This document shows positions 7,226 to 13,949 of a stretch of DNA of 16,459 nucleotides, piece by piece. Numbering within the stretch: the first letter of the stretch is position 1; each line of letters opens with the position of its first letter. The notes beneath the pieces are model-generated. The model did not search any database, was not told where the DNA came from, and saw nothing but the letters and a program-made list of their open reading frames with translations. The DNA is from Mariprofundaceae bacterium. GTDB taxonomy: Bacteria > Pseudomonadota > Zetaproteobacteria > Mariprofundales > Mariprofundaceae. Made by a program: the position numbers and the translations under genes. The stretch covers positions 1-16,459 of the forward strand of contig WFOJ01000166.1 of the NCBI GenBank assembly GCA_015488125.1, written 5' to 3'.

Positions 7226-8401
7226 TCAACGGGTAATCGCCCGGGTCACACCAATTGCCGAAATCGTGCTGCCAAGCTGGTTGAATACACGTCCCCAGCG
7301 CGCTACGTCCTTGACTGATACATAAACAATATCTCTTGGTTGCAAATGGAACTGATCAGCCAGCAACATCGCATCCGGTGATTCCGAATCAAGATGAAAC
7401 ACCCTGGTTTTTTTACTCACCAACAGGCGATCGCGGGGTGCAGAACGACCTTCTCCAGCATCACTACCGCGAATCACATACACCCTGGCAGGGTCTGATG
7501 TTGCAAGATTGTAGCCACCTACATCGCTGATCGCCTCAGCCAGTGTCATGCCTTCATCCGGCAGGGGTAAAGCGGCCTGTTTCACTACCTCTCCCAACAC
7601 AAAAATCTTGTTGTCCACATTGTTGGGAATATGTACTGTATCGCCATCACGCAACAGAAGGTTTTGCGTAACATCCCCCCGGTTCAGCAGACGAAACAAA
7701 CTTACTGTACGAAAACTGCCATCCTTCCGATGCACGGTAACGTGCCCCAGATCAGCGTTATTGGTGATCCCCCCCATTTTATTGACGGCATCCAATAGCG
7801 TTAATGGCGTGTCATCCAGGAAAATATTCCCCGGGTTTTTCACTTCACCGGTGATATAGACTTTCTGGCTGCGAAAAGCAGTTACCCGTACATCCACTTG
7901 AGGGTTTTTGACATAACGCGCCAGTTTCTTGGTAATAATGCTGCGCACACTCTCTACCGTCATGCCTGCGACCTTGATCACGCCCACATAGGGATAGAAA
8001 ATCGTTCCATCATGCCGCACAAGACTGCCATCATTGATTCCTCCGGCTGCGGTTATACCGCCAGGGTTGGTCAACTCGGGGTGATCCCACACCGTTACCT
8101 TCAGAACATCATTAGGCTGAATCAGGTAACGGTACTCGCGAATATCTTTCTCCAGTTTTTTGTTGGAGGAACCGGATGCCATTAAATCATCCTGACGCAA
8201 ACGTGCCATTTGCGCGGCAACCAATTGCGGTGTGATTGGCGTAATTTCGATATCCTTTCGGGTTTCGGACAAATCGGGTTTATTCAAATATGAAAACGAT
8301 GATTCATCCATGCGCATACCAGGAGCCAGCGCGCACCCTTCCATGAGCAGCAACATCGCAACTGCTGCCAGCCAGGCCAGTAATACCTTATAGTTTTTCA
8401 A
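7226..8401 (-). CDS. wza: Outer-membrane polysaccharide export lipoprotein (Wza type)
   Basis: Wza-type proteins form the octameric outer-membrane pore through which capsule or exopolysaccharide leaves, docking on the periplasmic part of Wzc. From the TTG at 8401 the protein has 391 residues, near the E. coli length of 379. A lipoprotein signal runs MKNYKVLLAW to LLLMEGC with lipidated Cys23. The polysaccharide export domain begins near YLIQPNDVLKVTVWDHPEL, and SLBB-type domains follow (VYITGEVKNPGNI; KIFVLGEVVKQAAL). The end (WGRVFNQLGSTISAIG) suits the amphipathic C-terminal pore helix. I chose TTG because GGAGG lies 6 nt upstream; an in-frame ATG at 8416 would add five residues but has no clear ribosome site. 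The gene overlaps the end of wzb by 14 nt. Confidence 0.93.
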   Translation of the reverse strand: MKNYKVLLAWLAAVAMLLLMEGCALAPGMRMDESSFSYLNKPDLSETRKDIEITPITPQLVAAQMARLRQDDLMASGSSNKKLEKDIREYRYLIQPNDVLKVTVWDHPELTNPGGITAAGGINDGSLVRHDGTIFYPYVGVIKVAGMTVESVRSIITKKLARYVKNPQVDVRVTAFRSQKVYITGEVKNPGNIFLDDTPLTLLDAVNKMGGITNNADLGHVTVHRKDGSFRTVSLFRLLNRGDVTQNLLLRDGDTVHIPNNVDNKIFVLGEVVKQAALPLPDEGMTLAEAISDVGGYNLATSDPARVYVIRGSDAGEGRSAPRDRLLVSKKTRVFHLDSESPDAMLLADQFHLQPRDIVYVSVKDVARWGRVFNQLGSTISAIGVTRAITR

Positions 8402-8825
8402 CCCATGCCTCCACATTTCGTTCGATCAGGCGATACGCCCGTTCAAAACTTTCTCTTGGCTGACGATAGGGATCGTCAATATTTTCCTTATGCCAATGCC
8501 CCAGACGATACACCCGTCCTCGGGCAAAGGGGTACATCGCCAGCAACATCGCAATATGTTCTTCTTCCATCACCAGAATCAAGTCATGGTTTCTGACCAT
8601 AGCGGCATCCAGTTGCCGCCCGCGATGCGCTGACAAATCCATACCGTGCTCCATGGCAATGGCCAGACTATGTTCGGCAGCAGGGTGCCCGACCAATGCA
8701 TGCAGACCGGCAGAAGTCACTTCACAGGATACTCTCCGCTGGTTCAATGCACGTTTCATGCACACTTCCGCCAGTGGACTACGGCAAATATTGCCGATAC
8801 ACACCATCAGCATGTGACGAAACAT
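8388..8825 (-). CDS. wzb: Low-molecular-weight protein tyrosine phosphatase (Wzb type)
   Basis: This family removes phosphate from the tyrosine cluster of Wzc-type kinases, completing the cycle needed for polymer export. From ATG 8825 the protein has 145 residues (E. coli Wzb has 147). The phosphate-binding loop CX5R is CIGNICRS, with nucleophile Cys9 and Arg15. The general acid is in DDPY (Asp118). I chose ATG 8825 because a G-run (GGGGGG) lies about 5 nt upstream; a GTG at 8831 in the same frame would sit directly against that G-run. It is first in the export module, 46 nt after the deacetylase gene, and its 3' end overlaps wza. No strong promoter is obvious in the gap, so it may be read from upstream genes. 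Confidence 0.93.
   Translation of the reverse strand: MFRHMLMVCIGNICRSPLAEVCMKRALNQRRVSCEVTSAGLHALVGHPAAEHSLAIAMEHGMDLSAHRGRQLDAAMVRNHDLILVMEEEHIAMLLAMYPFARGRVYRLGHWHKENIDDPYRQPRESFERAYRLIERNVEAWVEKL
8408..8412 (-). promoter_or_regulatory. Shine-Dalgarno that decides the wza start
   Basis: On the minus strand GGAGG stands 6 nt before a TTG codon (8399-8401), inside the coding end of wzb. The alternative ATG at 8414-8416 is upstream of this site and has only a weak GAACGAA before it. The TTG therefore looks like the real initiation codon, giving MKNYK at the N terminus. Confidence 0.6.
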
Positions 8826-8871
8826 CCACACCCCCCAAGGCTAACGATAATGCAAGTCAATAGCGACAAGA

Positions 8872-9954
8872 TCAGGCTGCCGGGTGTAGCAAAGCCGTTA
8901 ACGGCACCACTAAACCCTCAGCCTCCTGCACATGATTCTTCAGGAAAGCAAGGCTTGAAGGACTGGCATGGTAAATCACGATACAACCACCTTTTTTGGC
9001 TGCCCGCTTCAAAATTTTGTGCCACATCCGCTGCATCGCCGCCTCGGAAGCATCGTTATCCAGAAAAAAACGCCGGCTGGCCCAGGCAACGCCCATCTTT
9101 GCCGCCAGCACACGCGCCACGGAAGCATTTGTCGTCAGTGAATCCAGAAAAAACATGTGCCGCTGTTTCAAATCCTGCATCAGCCAGCGCATGCTGTCTG
9201 CCTGTTCGGTTAACATGGACCCCATATGATTGCTCATACCGCTGGCATACGGAACCTTGTTCAGCGCTAAATCCACCTGATGATGCAACTGCGCTTCGTT
9301 CATCCCTGCAACCAGCCCGATCTTGCCCATCATCTGATCGGCAATATCGGGGTCCTTTGGCTCCATAGGCATATGCAGCATCACCAGTTGTCCGGCGGTA
9401 TGGGCTTTTTCTGCCGCCTTCGCTGCATCCGGGGCGTTTGGCAGAATGGAAAAGGTGACGGGCACGCCCAGTGCCAGTGCCGCCTCCACAGCATCCATGC
9501 CATAGCCCGTGTCATCCATGATCAGCGCCAGCCCGCGATCAGCTCTTTCAGCCGTTGCAACCGACTCCCCCGAAGTGGCAGCCCCAATCATTGCCGCCTC
9601 ACCATCCGTTGCATTCGCCACCGCATTACTCGCTGTGCCTGCCGCCTCATGCCCTGTTGTCACCTGCACTGTCGAACCGGCGACAGTCGCCTCAACATTC
9701 TGCGAGGTCTGTGAGGTCTGTGAGGTCTGTGCCTGATGATCGACAACCGGCGCCTCTTTCACCGGTTCTGCCTGCTTTTCCCCGACAATAGCAGTAGCAA
9801 CAGGAGCTGCCTGGTCTTTATGCAAATAGCTGATCTTCTCCGGCATAAAAACATACACGCCCGCAGCAGCCGCCAACAACACCACGACGAGACCAATAGC
9901 TATCCACAATTTCATTGAACCCAGTTGCGAAATATTCACACGCTGATGCTGCAT
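8872..9954 (-). CDS. Divergent polysaccharide deacetylase family protein (YibQ type)
   Basis: This belongs to the YibQ-like divergent polysaccharide deacetylase family (formerly DUF610), whose biochemical role is uncertain; it regularly sits beside envC and ctpA. The 360 residues comprise a membrane anchor (about 16-37), a low-complexity Ala/Gln/Thr linker (about 40-135) with three TSQ repeats (77-85), and a NodB-like domain (about 140-358). Family motifs are ALIMDDTGYG with Asp147-148, LHMPMEP (193-199), and SNHMGS (241-246), followed by FFLDS. I chose ATG 9954 because GGAGG lies 7 nt upstream; a GTG at 9957 is only 4 nt from it. The start codon overlaps the ctpA stop. The NodB-like domain would lie in the periplasm, probably acting on the cell wall or a glycan; activity is unproven. 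Confidence 0.88.
   Translation of the reverse strand: MQHQRVNISQLGSMKLWIAIGLVVVLLAAAAGVYVFMPEKISYLHKDQAAPVATAIVGEKQAEPVKEAPVVDHQAQTSQTSQTSQNVEATVAGSTVQVTTGHEAAGTASNAVANATDGEAAMIGAATSGESVATAERADRGLALIMDDTGYGMDAVEAALALGVPVTFSILPNAPDAAKAAEKAHTAGQLVMLHMPMEPKDPDIADQMMGKIGLVAGMNEAQLHHQVDLALNKVPYASGMSNHMGSMLTEQADSMRWLMQDLKQRHMFFLDSLTTNASVARVLAAKMGVAWASRRFFLDNDASEAAMQRMWHKILKRAAKKGGCIVIYHASPSSLAFLKNHVQEAEGLVVPLTALLHPAA
9704..9730 (-). repeat. Three perfect tandem copies of a 9-bp unit
   Basis: The plus strand reads GAGGTCTGT three times without change (9704-9712, 9713-9721, 9722-9730). On the coding strand it encodes TSQ repeats in the linker of the deacetylase-family protein. Because the unit is a multiple of three, gain or loss of copies would alter linker length without a frameshift. 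Confidence 0.9.
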
Positions 9955-11318
9955 CACTTGCCCTCCGCCACTTTTTTCACCTTGCGACCAACCAATACAT
10001 GAATCGTTTTCAAAGCATCCAGCGCCCGCTGCAACTGCACATCGCGTTGCAAGCGCTTTTGCAGTAATGCATTCATATCCGGAGCCTTGTTCGCTGCTGC
10101 GCTATGTTCATCCGCCGCATCGCCATTGGCATTTTCCAGATGTCCCTTCAAATCCCGCTCCGTGATACGCAGACCATCAGCGGTTTTCACCTCCTCCGGT
10201 TTGAGTATGCGATAAGCCACTTCCACATCCGGCTCAATGCCTGTTGCCTGAATCGAACGCCCGCTGGGTGTATAGTACAACGAGGTCGTCAGCTTGATCG
10301 CCGTATGGTCAGGCAATTCTATCACCCGCTGCACCGAGCCCTTGCCAAAACTACGCTCACCGAGCAAAACCGCACGCCGGTTATCCTGCAAGGCACCGGA
10401 AACAATCTCGGAAGCCGATGCTGTACCGCTGTTAATCAGCACCACCAGCGGCGCGCCATGCAACACATCGCCTTTTTCTGCCGAGAATGTCAGATTCTTA
10501 CCGACGCGTGATTTGGTGCTGACCACATCACCACCGTCAAGAAACAGATCAGCGACTTCCACCGCCTGATCCAGCAGCCCTCCTGGATTATTACGCAAAT
10601 CCAGCACCACACCATCAAGCGGTGCGCCATTCTCCTTTTCCAGCTTCAGTAACTGCTGCTTCAGTTCTTCAGCGGCATGCTGGCGAAACTGCGTCAGACG
10701 CAACCAGCCATACCCCGGTGCCAACATGCCGCCCTTCACTGATTTCACCTTGATCACCGCACGCGTGAGCTTTACCTTAAACGGTTTGAGCTTATTCTCT
10801 CGAAAAATCGTCAGCGTAATCGACGTTCCCGGTTTACCGCGCATCATTTTTACCGCTTCTTCCAGCGATATATCACGCGCCCAGACATCTTCAATCTTGA
10901 TGATCAGATCCCCCGCCTTGATACCGGCACGCCATGCCGGTGTATCCTCGATCGGCGAAACAATCACAATGCCGGCCTTGCGTTCATCCGCCGCAATCTC
11001 AATCCCTAGACCACCGAAACGCCCATCGGTATCAACCTGCATTTGCTTGAACATTTCCTGCTTCATATACGTCGAATGCGGATCCAGAGCCGCCAGCATA
11101 CCAGCCAGCGCGCCGTCAATCAGCTCCTTATCCGTCACTTCCCGCACATAAGCCTGTTTGACCGCCGCCATCACCTGCGTGAATTTGTCCAGCTGTCGAA
11201 AATCCGTGGCCGCTGTGGCTTGCTGGTAGCTCAACGACGGTGTCCATGCCAACCCCGCCATTACCAGCACAACCACCATCATGGCACCAAACAACCACCG
11301 TTTTTTTCTTATACTCAT
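9954..11318 (-). CDS. ctpA: Carboxy-terminal processing peptidase, S41 family, with PDZ domain
   Basis: CtpA/Prc-type proteases use a Ser-Lys dyad in the periplasm to process envelope proteins, including peptidoglycan hydrolases and their partners. From ATG 11318 the protein has 454 residues. An N-terminal signal or anchor (SIRKKRWLFGAMMVVVLVMA) is followed by a PDZ domain (about 101-183, with FGGLGIEI and AGIKAGDLI) and the S41 core. The core carries VVLDLRNNPGGLLDQAV, the nucleophile Ser301 in GTASASE and the general base Lys326 in SFGKGSVQ, exactly 25 residues apart as in E. coli Prc. I chose this start over an open frame to 11399 because GAGG lies 7 nt upstream and a proper signal follows. 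envC ends 34 nt upstream, and the deacetylase gene starts inside the stop. Confidence 0.95.
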   Translation of the reverse strand: MSIRKKRWLFGAMMVVVLVMAGLAWTPSLSYQQATAATDFRQLDKFTQVMAAVKQAYVREVTDKELIDGALAGMLAALDPHSTYMKQEMFKQMQVDTDGRFGGLGIEIAADERKAGIVIVSPIEDTPAWRAGIKAGDLIIKIEDVWARDISLEEAVKMMRGKPGTSITLTIFRENKLKPFKVKLTRAVIKVKSVKGGMLAPGYGWLRLTQFRQHAAEELKQQLLKLEKENGAPLDGVVLDLRNNPGGLLDQAVEVADLFLDGGDVVSTKSRVGKNLTFSAEKGDVLHGAPLVVLINSGTASASEIVSGALQDNRRAVLLGERSFGKGSVQRVIELPDHTAIKLTTSLYYTPSGRSIQATGIEPDVEVAYRILKPEEVKTADGLRITERDLKGHLENANGDAADEHSAAANKAPDMNALLQKRLQRDVQLQRALDALKTIHVLVGRKVKKVAEGK

Positions 11319-11352
11319 GCACGCACCTCTTTTTTCACAAAAAATCCCATCA

Positions 11353-12540
11353 TCAACCCCGGCACCACCGTTCAGGGTTGGTCGTCTTGCCCCTGTCACG
11401 CATTTCGAAGTACAGGCGCGTATGCTCTACCCAGCCTGTGGCTCCGGCATCACTGATCACATCGCCAGCTGCGACGCGATCGCCTATCGACTTGTAAAGT
11501 CTATCGTTATGCGCATAAATACTCATCACACCATCGCTGTGCTCGACAATCATCATCAGACCAAAACCGCCGAACCAGTCGGCATAACGCACCACACCAT
11601 CGGCAATCGCATGCACCTGCCGGCCCTTGCCGCGCAGTGAAGCAGGGGCAATCAGTACCCCTCTGAGTTTCGGACGGTTGCGATCCAGTCTGGCGCCATA
11701 ATGTGCGACCAGTCTGCCCCGAATCGGCCATGGGAGTTTGCCCTTATGACGGCGGATATGCCCTTTAATGCTATAGGATGATACAGGCAGTTGACGACCA
11801 CTTCGCTTCGCCGCCTGGCGCGCAGCCTTTCGCCTGGCCGCAGCCTGTGCGGCAATGCGCTCAAGCAGCTTTTGCAGGCCTTTTTGCTGTAAAGCGAGGG
11901 TCGCATCCCGCGCTTTTTTCAATCGCACATCCCTGCGCACAGCCTGCGTCAGCCGTCGCTTGGCTTTCAGTTTCGCCCTGGCCATTGCCTCTGCCTGAGC
12001 CTTTTGCTTTTTCACACCCGCCAGCACTTGCTGTTGCTGCTGTAATTCCTGCTCAACCAGTATCAGCGCCTGCACAGACTGTTGCAAAGCCTGACGATCT
12101 GCTTCCTGCCGCTGTATCAAGGCGTTCAGCATATAACGCCGATGTGGAATTTCCGTCACCGGAATACCGGCTAGCACCTCCAGCCAGCCTGGTTCACGTC
12201 CGGCACGCTGCCACACCAGCGCCGCCTCCTGTTGCATTCGTTGTTGCAACAAGGCAACACGCTGCTTCAGTTTTGCCATGCGCTGCCGCAGCTCTTTCAC
12301 AGTGCGTTGAAGGCGAGCCTGCGCTTCCTCCACCTTTTGCAAGGCCTGTCGGGCCTTGACCCATTGTCGGTCAAGCTTGCGCAACTGGCGGTTCAAATCC
12401 CCCAGGCGCGACTCCATTGCCTGACGCTCAAGCGCCAGTTGCTGCCGCTCTTTTTTCAGCTGCGCCAGCTCGCTTTGCACATCCCTGGCCTGTGCAGGCA
12501 GGCACAAGCACAGCAGCAACAGTAGCGCAAGACTACGCAC
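11353..12540 (-). CDS. envC: Murein hydrolase activator, EnvC/LytM type
   Basis: EnvC is a periplasmic activator that switches on N-acetylmuramoyl-L-alanine amidases at the division septum. The 395 residues have a signal peptide (LALLLLLCLCLPAQA, cleavage near 18), two long charged coiled-coil regions (about 22-110 and 145-245) and a C-terminal LytM/M23 domain (about 270-395). The metal-binding residues of active M23 enzymes are missing. The usual HxxxD region reads KLRGVLIAPA, and the final HxH position reads LYFEMR (376-381), as in E. coli EnvC (LYFEIR). This fits a non-catalytic activator. The GTG start overlaps the rlmH stop by 8 nt, with only a weak ribosome site (AGGGG about 15 nt upstream), so coupling to rlmH translation is likely. 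Confidence 0.93.
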   Translation of the reverse strand: MRSLALLLLLCLCLPAQARDVQSELAQLKKERQQLALERQAMESRLGDLNRQLRKLDRQWVKARQALQKVEEAQARLQRTVKELRQRMAKLKQRVALLQQRMQQEAALVWQRAGREPGWLEVLAGIPVTEIPHRRYMLNALIQRQEADRQALQQSVQALILVEQELQQQQQVLAGVKKQKAQAEAMARAKLKAKRRLTQAVRRDVRLKKARDATLALQQKGLQKLLERIAAQAAARRKAARQAAKRSGRQLPVSSYSIKGHIRRHKGKLPWPIRGRLVAHYGARLDRNRPKLRGVLIAPASLRGKGRQVHAIADGVVRYADWFGGFGLMMIVEHSDGVMSIYAHNDRLYKSIGDRVAAGDVISDAGATGWVEHTRLYFEMRDRGKTTNPERWCRG

Positions 12541-12982
12541 GATGGTAGGGATGCCCCTGGAGCATTGACCAGGCTCGATAGAATTGCTCCACCACCAGCA
12601 AGCGCGCCATCTGATGCGGCAGGGTTAATGGCGAAAGTGACCAGCATGCGCCCGCTTTTTGACGCAACGCATCACTCACGCCATCGGCGCCGCCAATGAC
12701 GAAATCCTGCACTGCATTCCCCGGCATTTGCTGCAAATACGCAGCCCACTGCCTGCTGGAAAGCGGTTGGCCCCGTTCATCAAACAGCACAAAGCCGGGA
12801 CGTGCCTGCGCCAGGATGCGTTTTTCCTCATCCTGCCGACGCTGCGCCACCTGTCGCCCACGACCCTCCGCCAGTTCCAGCACCTGCAGCTCACAAGTTG
12901 TGCGCAACCGCTTGCGAAAGCGCTCCTCACATGCCGCAAAATCAGCCTGCATACGACCAACAACCAGCAATCGAAGTTTCAC
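12533..12982 (-). CDS. rlmH: 23S rRNA pseudouridine-1915 N3-methyltransferase
   Basis: RlmH is a SPOUT-class methyltransferase that uses SAM to methylate pseudouridine 1915 in helix 69 of 23S rRNA on assembled 70S ribosomes. The 149 residues are close to the family's 155. It carries the SAM-binding knot segment DFVIGGADG (93-101) and the signature SLSPLTLPHQMARLL followed by VEQFYRAW and the terminal GHPYHRA. The start is GTG, overlapping the rsfS stop in GTGA. Placement directly after rsfS and nadD is the common arrangement in many bacteria. Confidence 0.96.
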   Translation of the reverse strand: MKLRLLVVGRMQADFAACEERFRKRLRTTCELQVLELAEGRGRQVAQRRQDEEKRILAQARPGFVLFDERGQPLSSRQWAAYLQQMPGNAVQDFVIGGADGVSDALRQKAGACWSLSPLTLPHQMARLLVVEQFYRAWSMLQGHPYHRA

Positions 12983-13323
12983 GCCGTTATGTCATCCGGC
13001 CTGTTCCACAGACGCTCAAGCTGAAAACTTTCGCGCACTTCAGGCAAAAACAGATGAACGACCACATCACCCAGATCCACCAGCAGCCATTCCATGGCTT
13101 CGCGTCCTTCAACAGGCGCATTCAGCCCTCTGGCATGCGCCACCTGCGTCACCGCCTCAGCCAGCGATGCCAGCTGCCGCCCTGTACGGCCACTGGCAAT
13201 AATAAAGCAATCAGCATAGGCACAGCGCCCCTGCACCTCTAATTGCAATATATCCAAAGCCTTTTTATCTTCCAGGGCAGCAACCACCGCCTCGCTTAAG
13301 GCCTTCACGGCACTTTCACTCAT
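12979..13323 (-). CDS. rsfS: Ribosomal silencing factor RsfS
   Basis: RsfS binds ribosomal protein uL14 and blocks subunit joining, limiting translation when nutrients are poor. The 114-residue protein shows family features: DILQLEVQGRCAYADCFIIASGRTGRQL, then the region EGREAMEWLLVDLGDVVVHLF and the terminal LERLW; these are split here only for length. The length is typical for the family (105-130). The ATG overlaps the nadD stop in ATGA and its own stop overlaps rlmH in GTGA, so three consecutive genes are chained by 4-nt overlaps. It was formerly annotated as an iojap-like protein (YbeB). Confidence 0.95.
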   Translation of the reverse strand: MSESAVKALSEAVVAALEDKKALDILQLEVQGRCAYADCFIIASGRTGRQLASLAEAVTQVAHARGLNAPVEGREAMEWLLVDLGDVVVHLFLPEVRESFQLERLWNRPDDITA

Positions 13324-13949
13324 GTATCTTCTCCGGCATAATAAACGCGCAATTCATCTGCGTAATCCGCAGCCACATCTTGTGCAAAACTTCTGTCACC
13401 CTGTCGCAATTTACGACGCAACATTGTTGCCGACACATCCGGCAAGGTCCGCTCCACCAGCACCACATGCCCTGCCGTCGTCACACGCGGCCATGCAGCC
13501 AATGACACATACTGCCAGTCGGCTAATGTCACCGGTACGATGCCCTGACGAAAAAAAACCGCAACATTACACAATGCGCGGTGCTGCGGGTATGCCTGCC
13601 AGCTCGCCATCGCCGCCCAGGCATCCATTCCCATCAATAATACCGGAACTGTTGTCGGCATCAGGGACTGCACACGCCGAAGCGTATCAATGGTAGGCAC
13701 CGGATAAGCAGCCCTGATTTCCCAGTCCTGCACACAAACGCCCGGCACATCAGCCAACAGGGCCTGCACCCAACGCAGGCGACGGTGCGCATCAATCCCC
13801 CGCGTCAACGTCCGATGCACCGGTTTTCCAGCGGGAATCACCCATATTTCATCGAGCCCCAGTACATCCCTGGCCGTTTCCACCAGCGCCCGATGCCCCC
13901 GGTGTGGTGGATCAAAACTGCCGCCAAACAAACCAAGCGTTCGACCCAT
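13320..13949 (-). CDS. nadD: Nicotinate-nucleotide adenylyltransferase
   Basis: NadD joins nicotinate mononucleotide to ATP to make deamido-NAD, an essential cytoplasmic step of NAD synthesis. The 209-residue protein has the nucleotidyltransferase signature GGSFDPPHRGH (9-19), including the HxGH catalytic histidines 16 and 19. It also has LLMGMDAWAAMASW in place of the more usual GADxxxxxxxW stretch and the C-terminal SATMLR motif (173-178, matching the ISxTxxR family motif). I chose ATG 13949, whose first base overlaps the stop of the upstream lipoprotein gene in TGATG; a TTG at 13952 would add one residue. No strong ribosome site is visible, so re-initiation after the upstream gene is likely. 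Confidence 0.95.
   Translation of the reverse strand: MGRTLGLFGGSFDPPHRGHRALVETARDVLGLDEIWVIPAGKPVHRTLTRGIDAHRRLRWVQALLADVPGVCVQDWEIRAAYPVPTIDTLRRVQSLMPTTVPVLLMGMDAWAAMASWQAYPQHRALCNVAVFFRQGIVPVTLADWQYVSLAAWPRVTTAGHVVLVERTLPDVSATMLRRKLRQGDRSFAQDVAADYADELRVYYAGEDT

Noticed and set aside
8826..8871. Promoter for wzb in the 46-nt gap
   Set aside because: TTGACT and CATTAT occur on the minus strand but not with workable -35/-10 spacing, so I do not call it.
8646..9368. 240-residue plus-strand open frame across wzb and the deacetylase gene
   Set aside because: It crosses two real minus-strand genes and their spacer, has a Pro/His/Ser-rich composition and no motif.
11319..11399. N-terminal extension of ctpA
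   Set aside because: The extra 27 residues would overlap envC and precede a normal signal anchor; GAGG 7 nt before the ATG at 11318 supports the shorter form.
11778..12359. 193-residue plus-strand open frame opposite envC
   Set aside because: The Ala/Pro-rich product is the shadow of the Gln/Arg-rich coiled coil of EnvC; no ribosome site or domain supports it.
11353..12540. Active M23 metallopeptidase
   Set aside because: Both the HxxxD and HxH metal-binding positions are replaced, so a regulator role is the better call.
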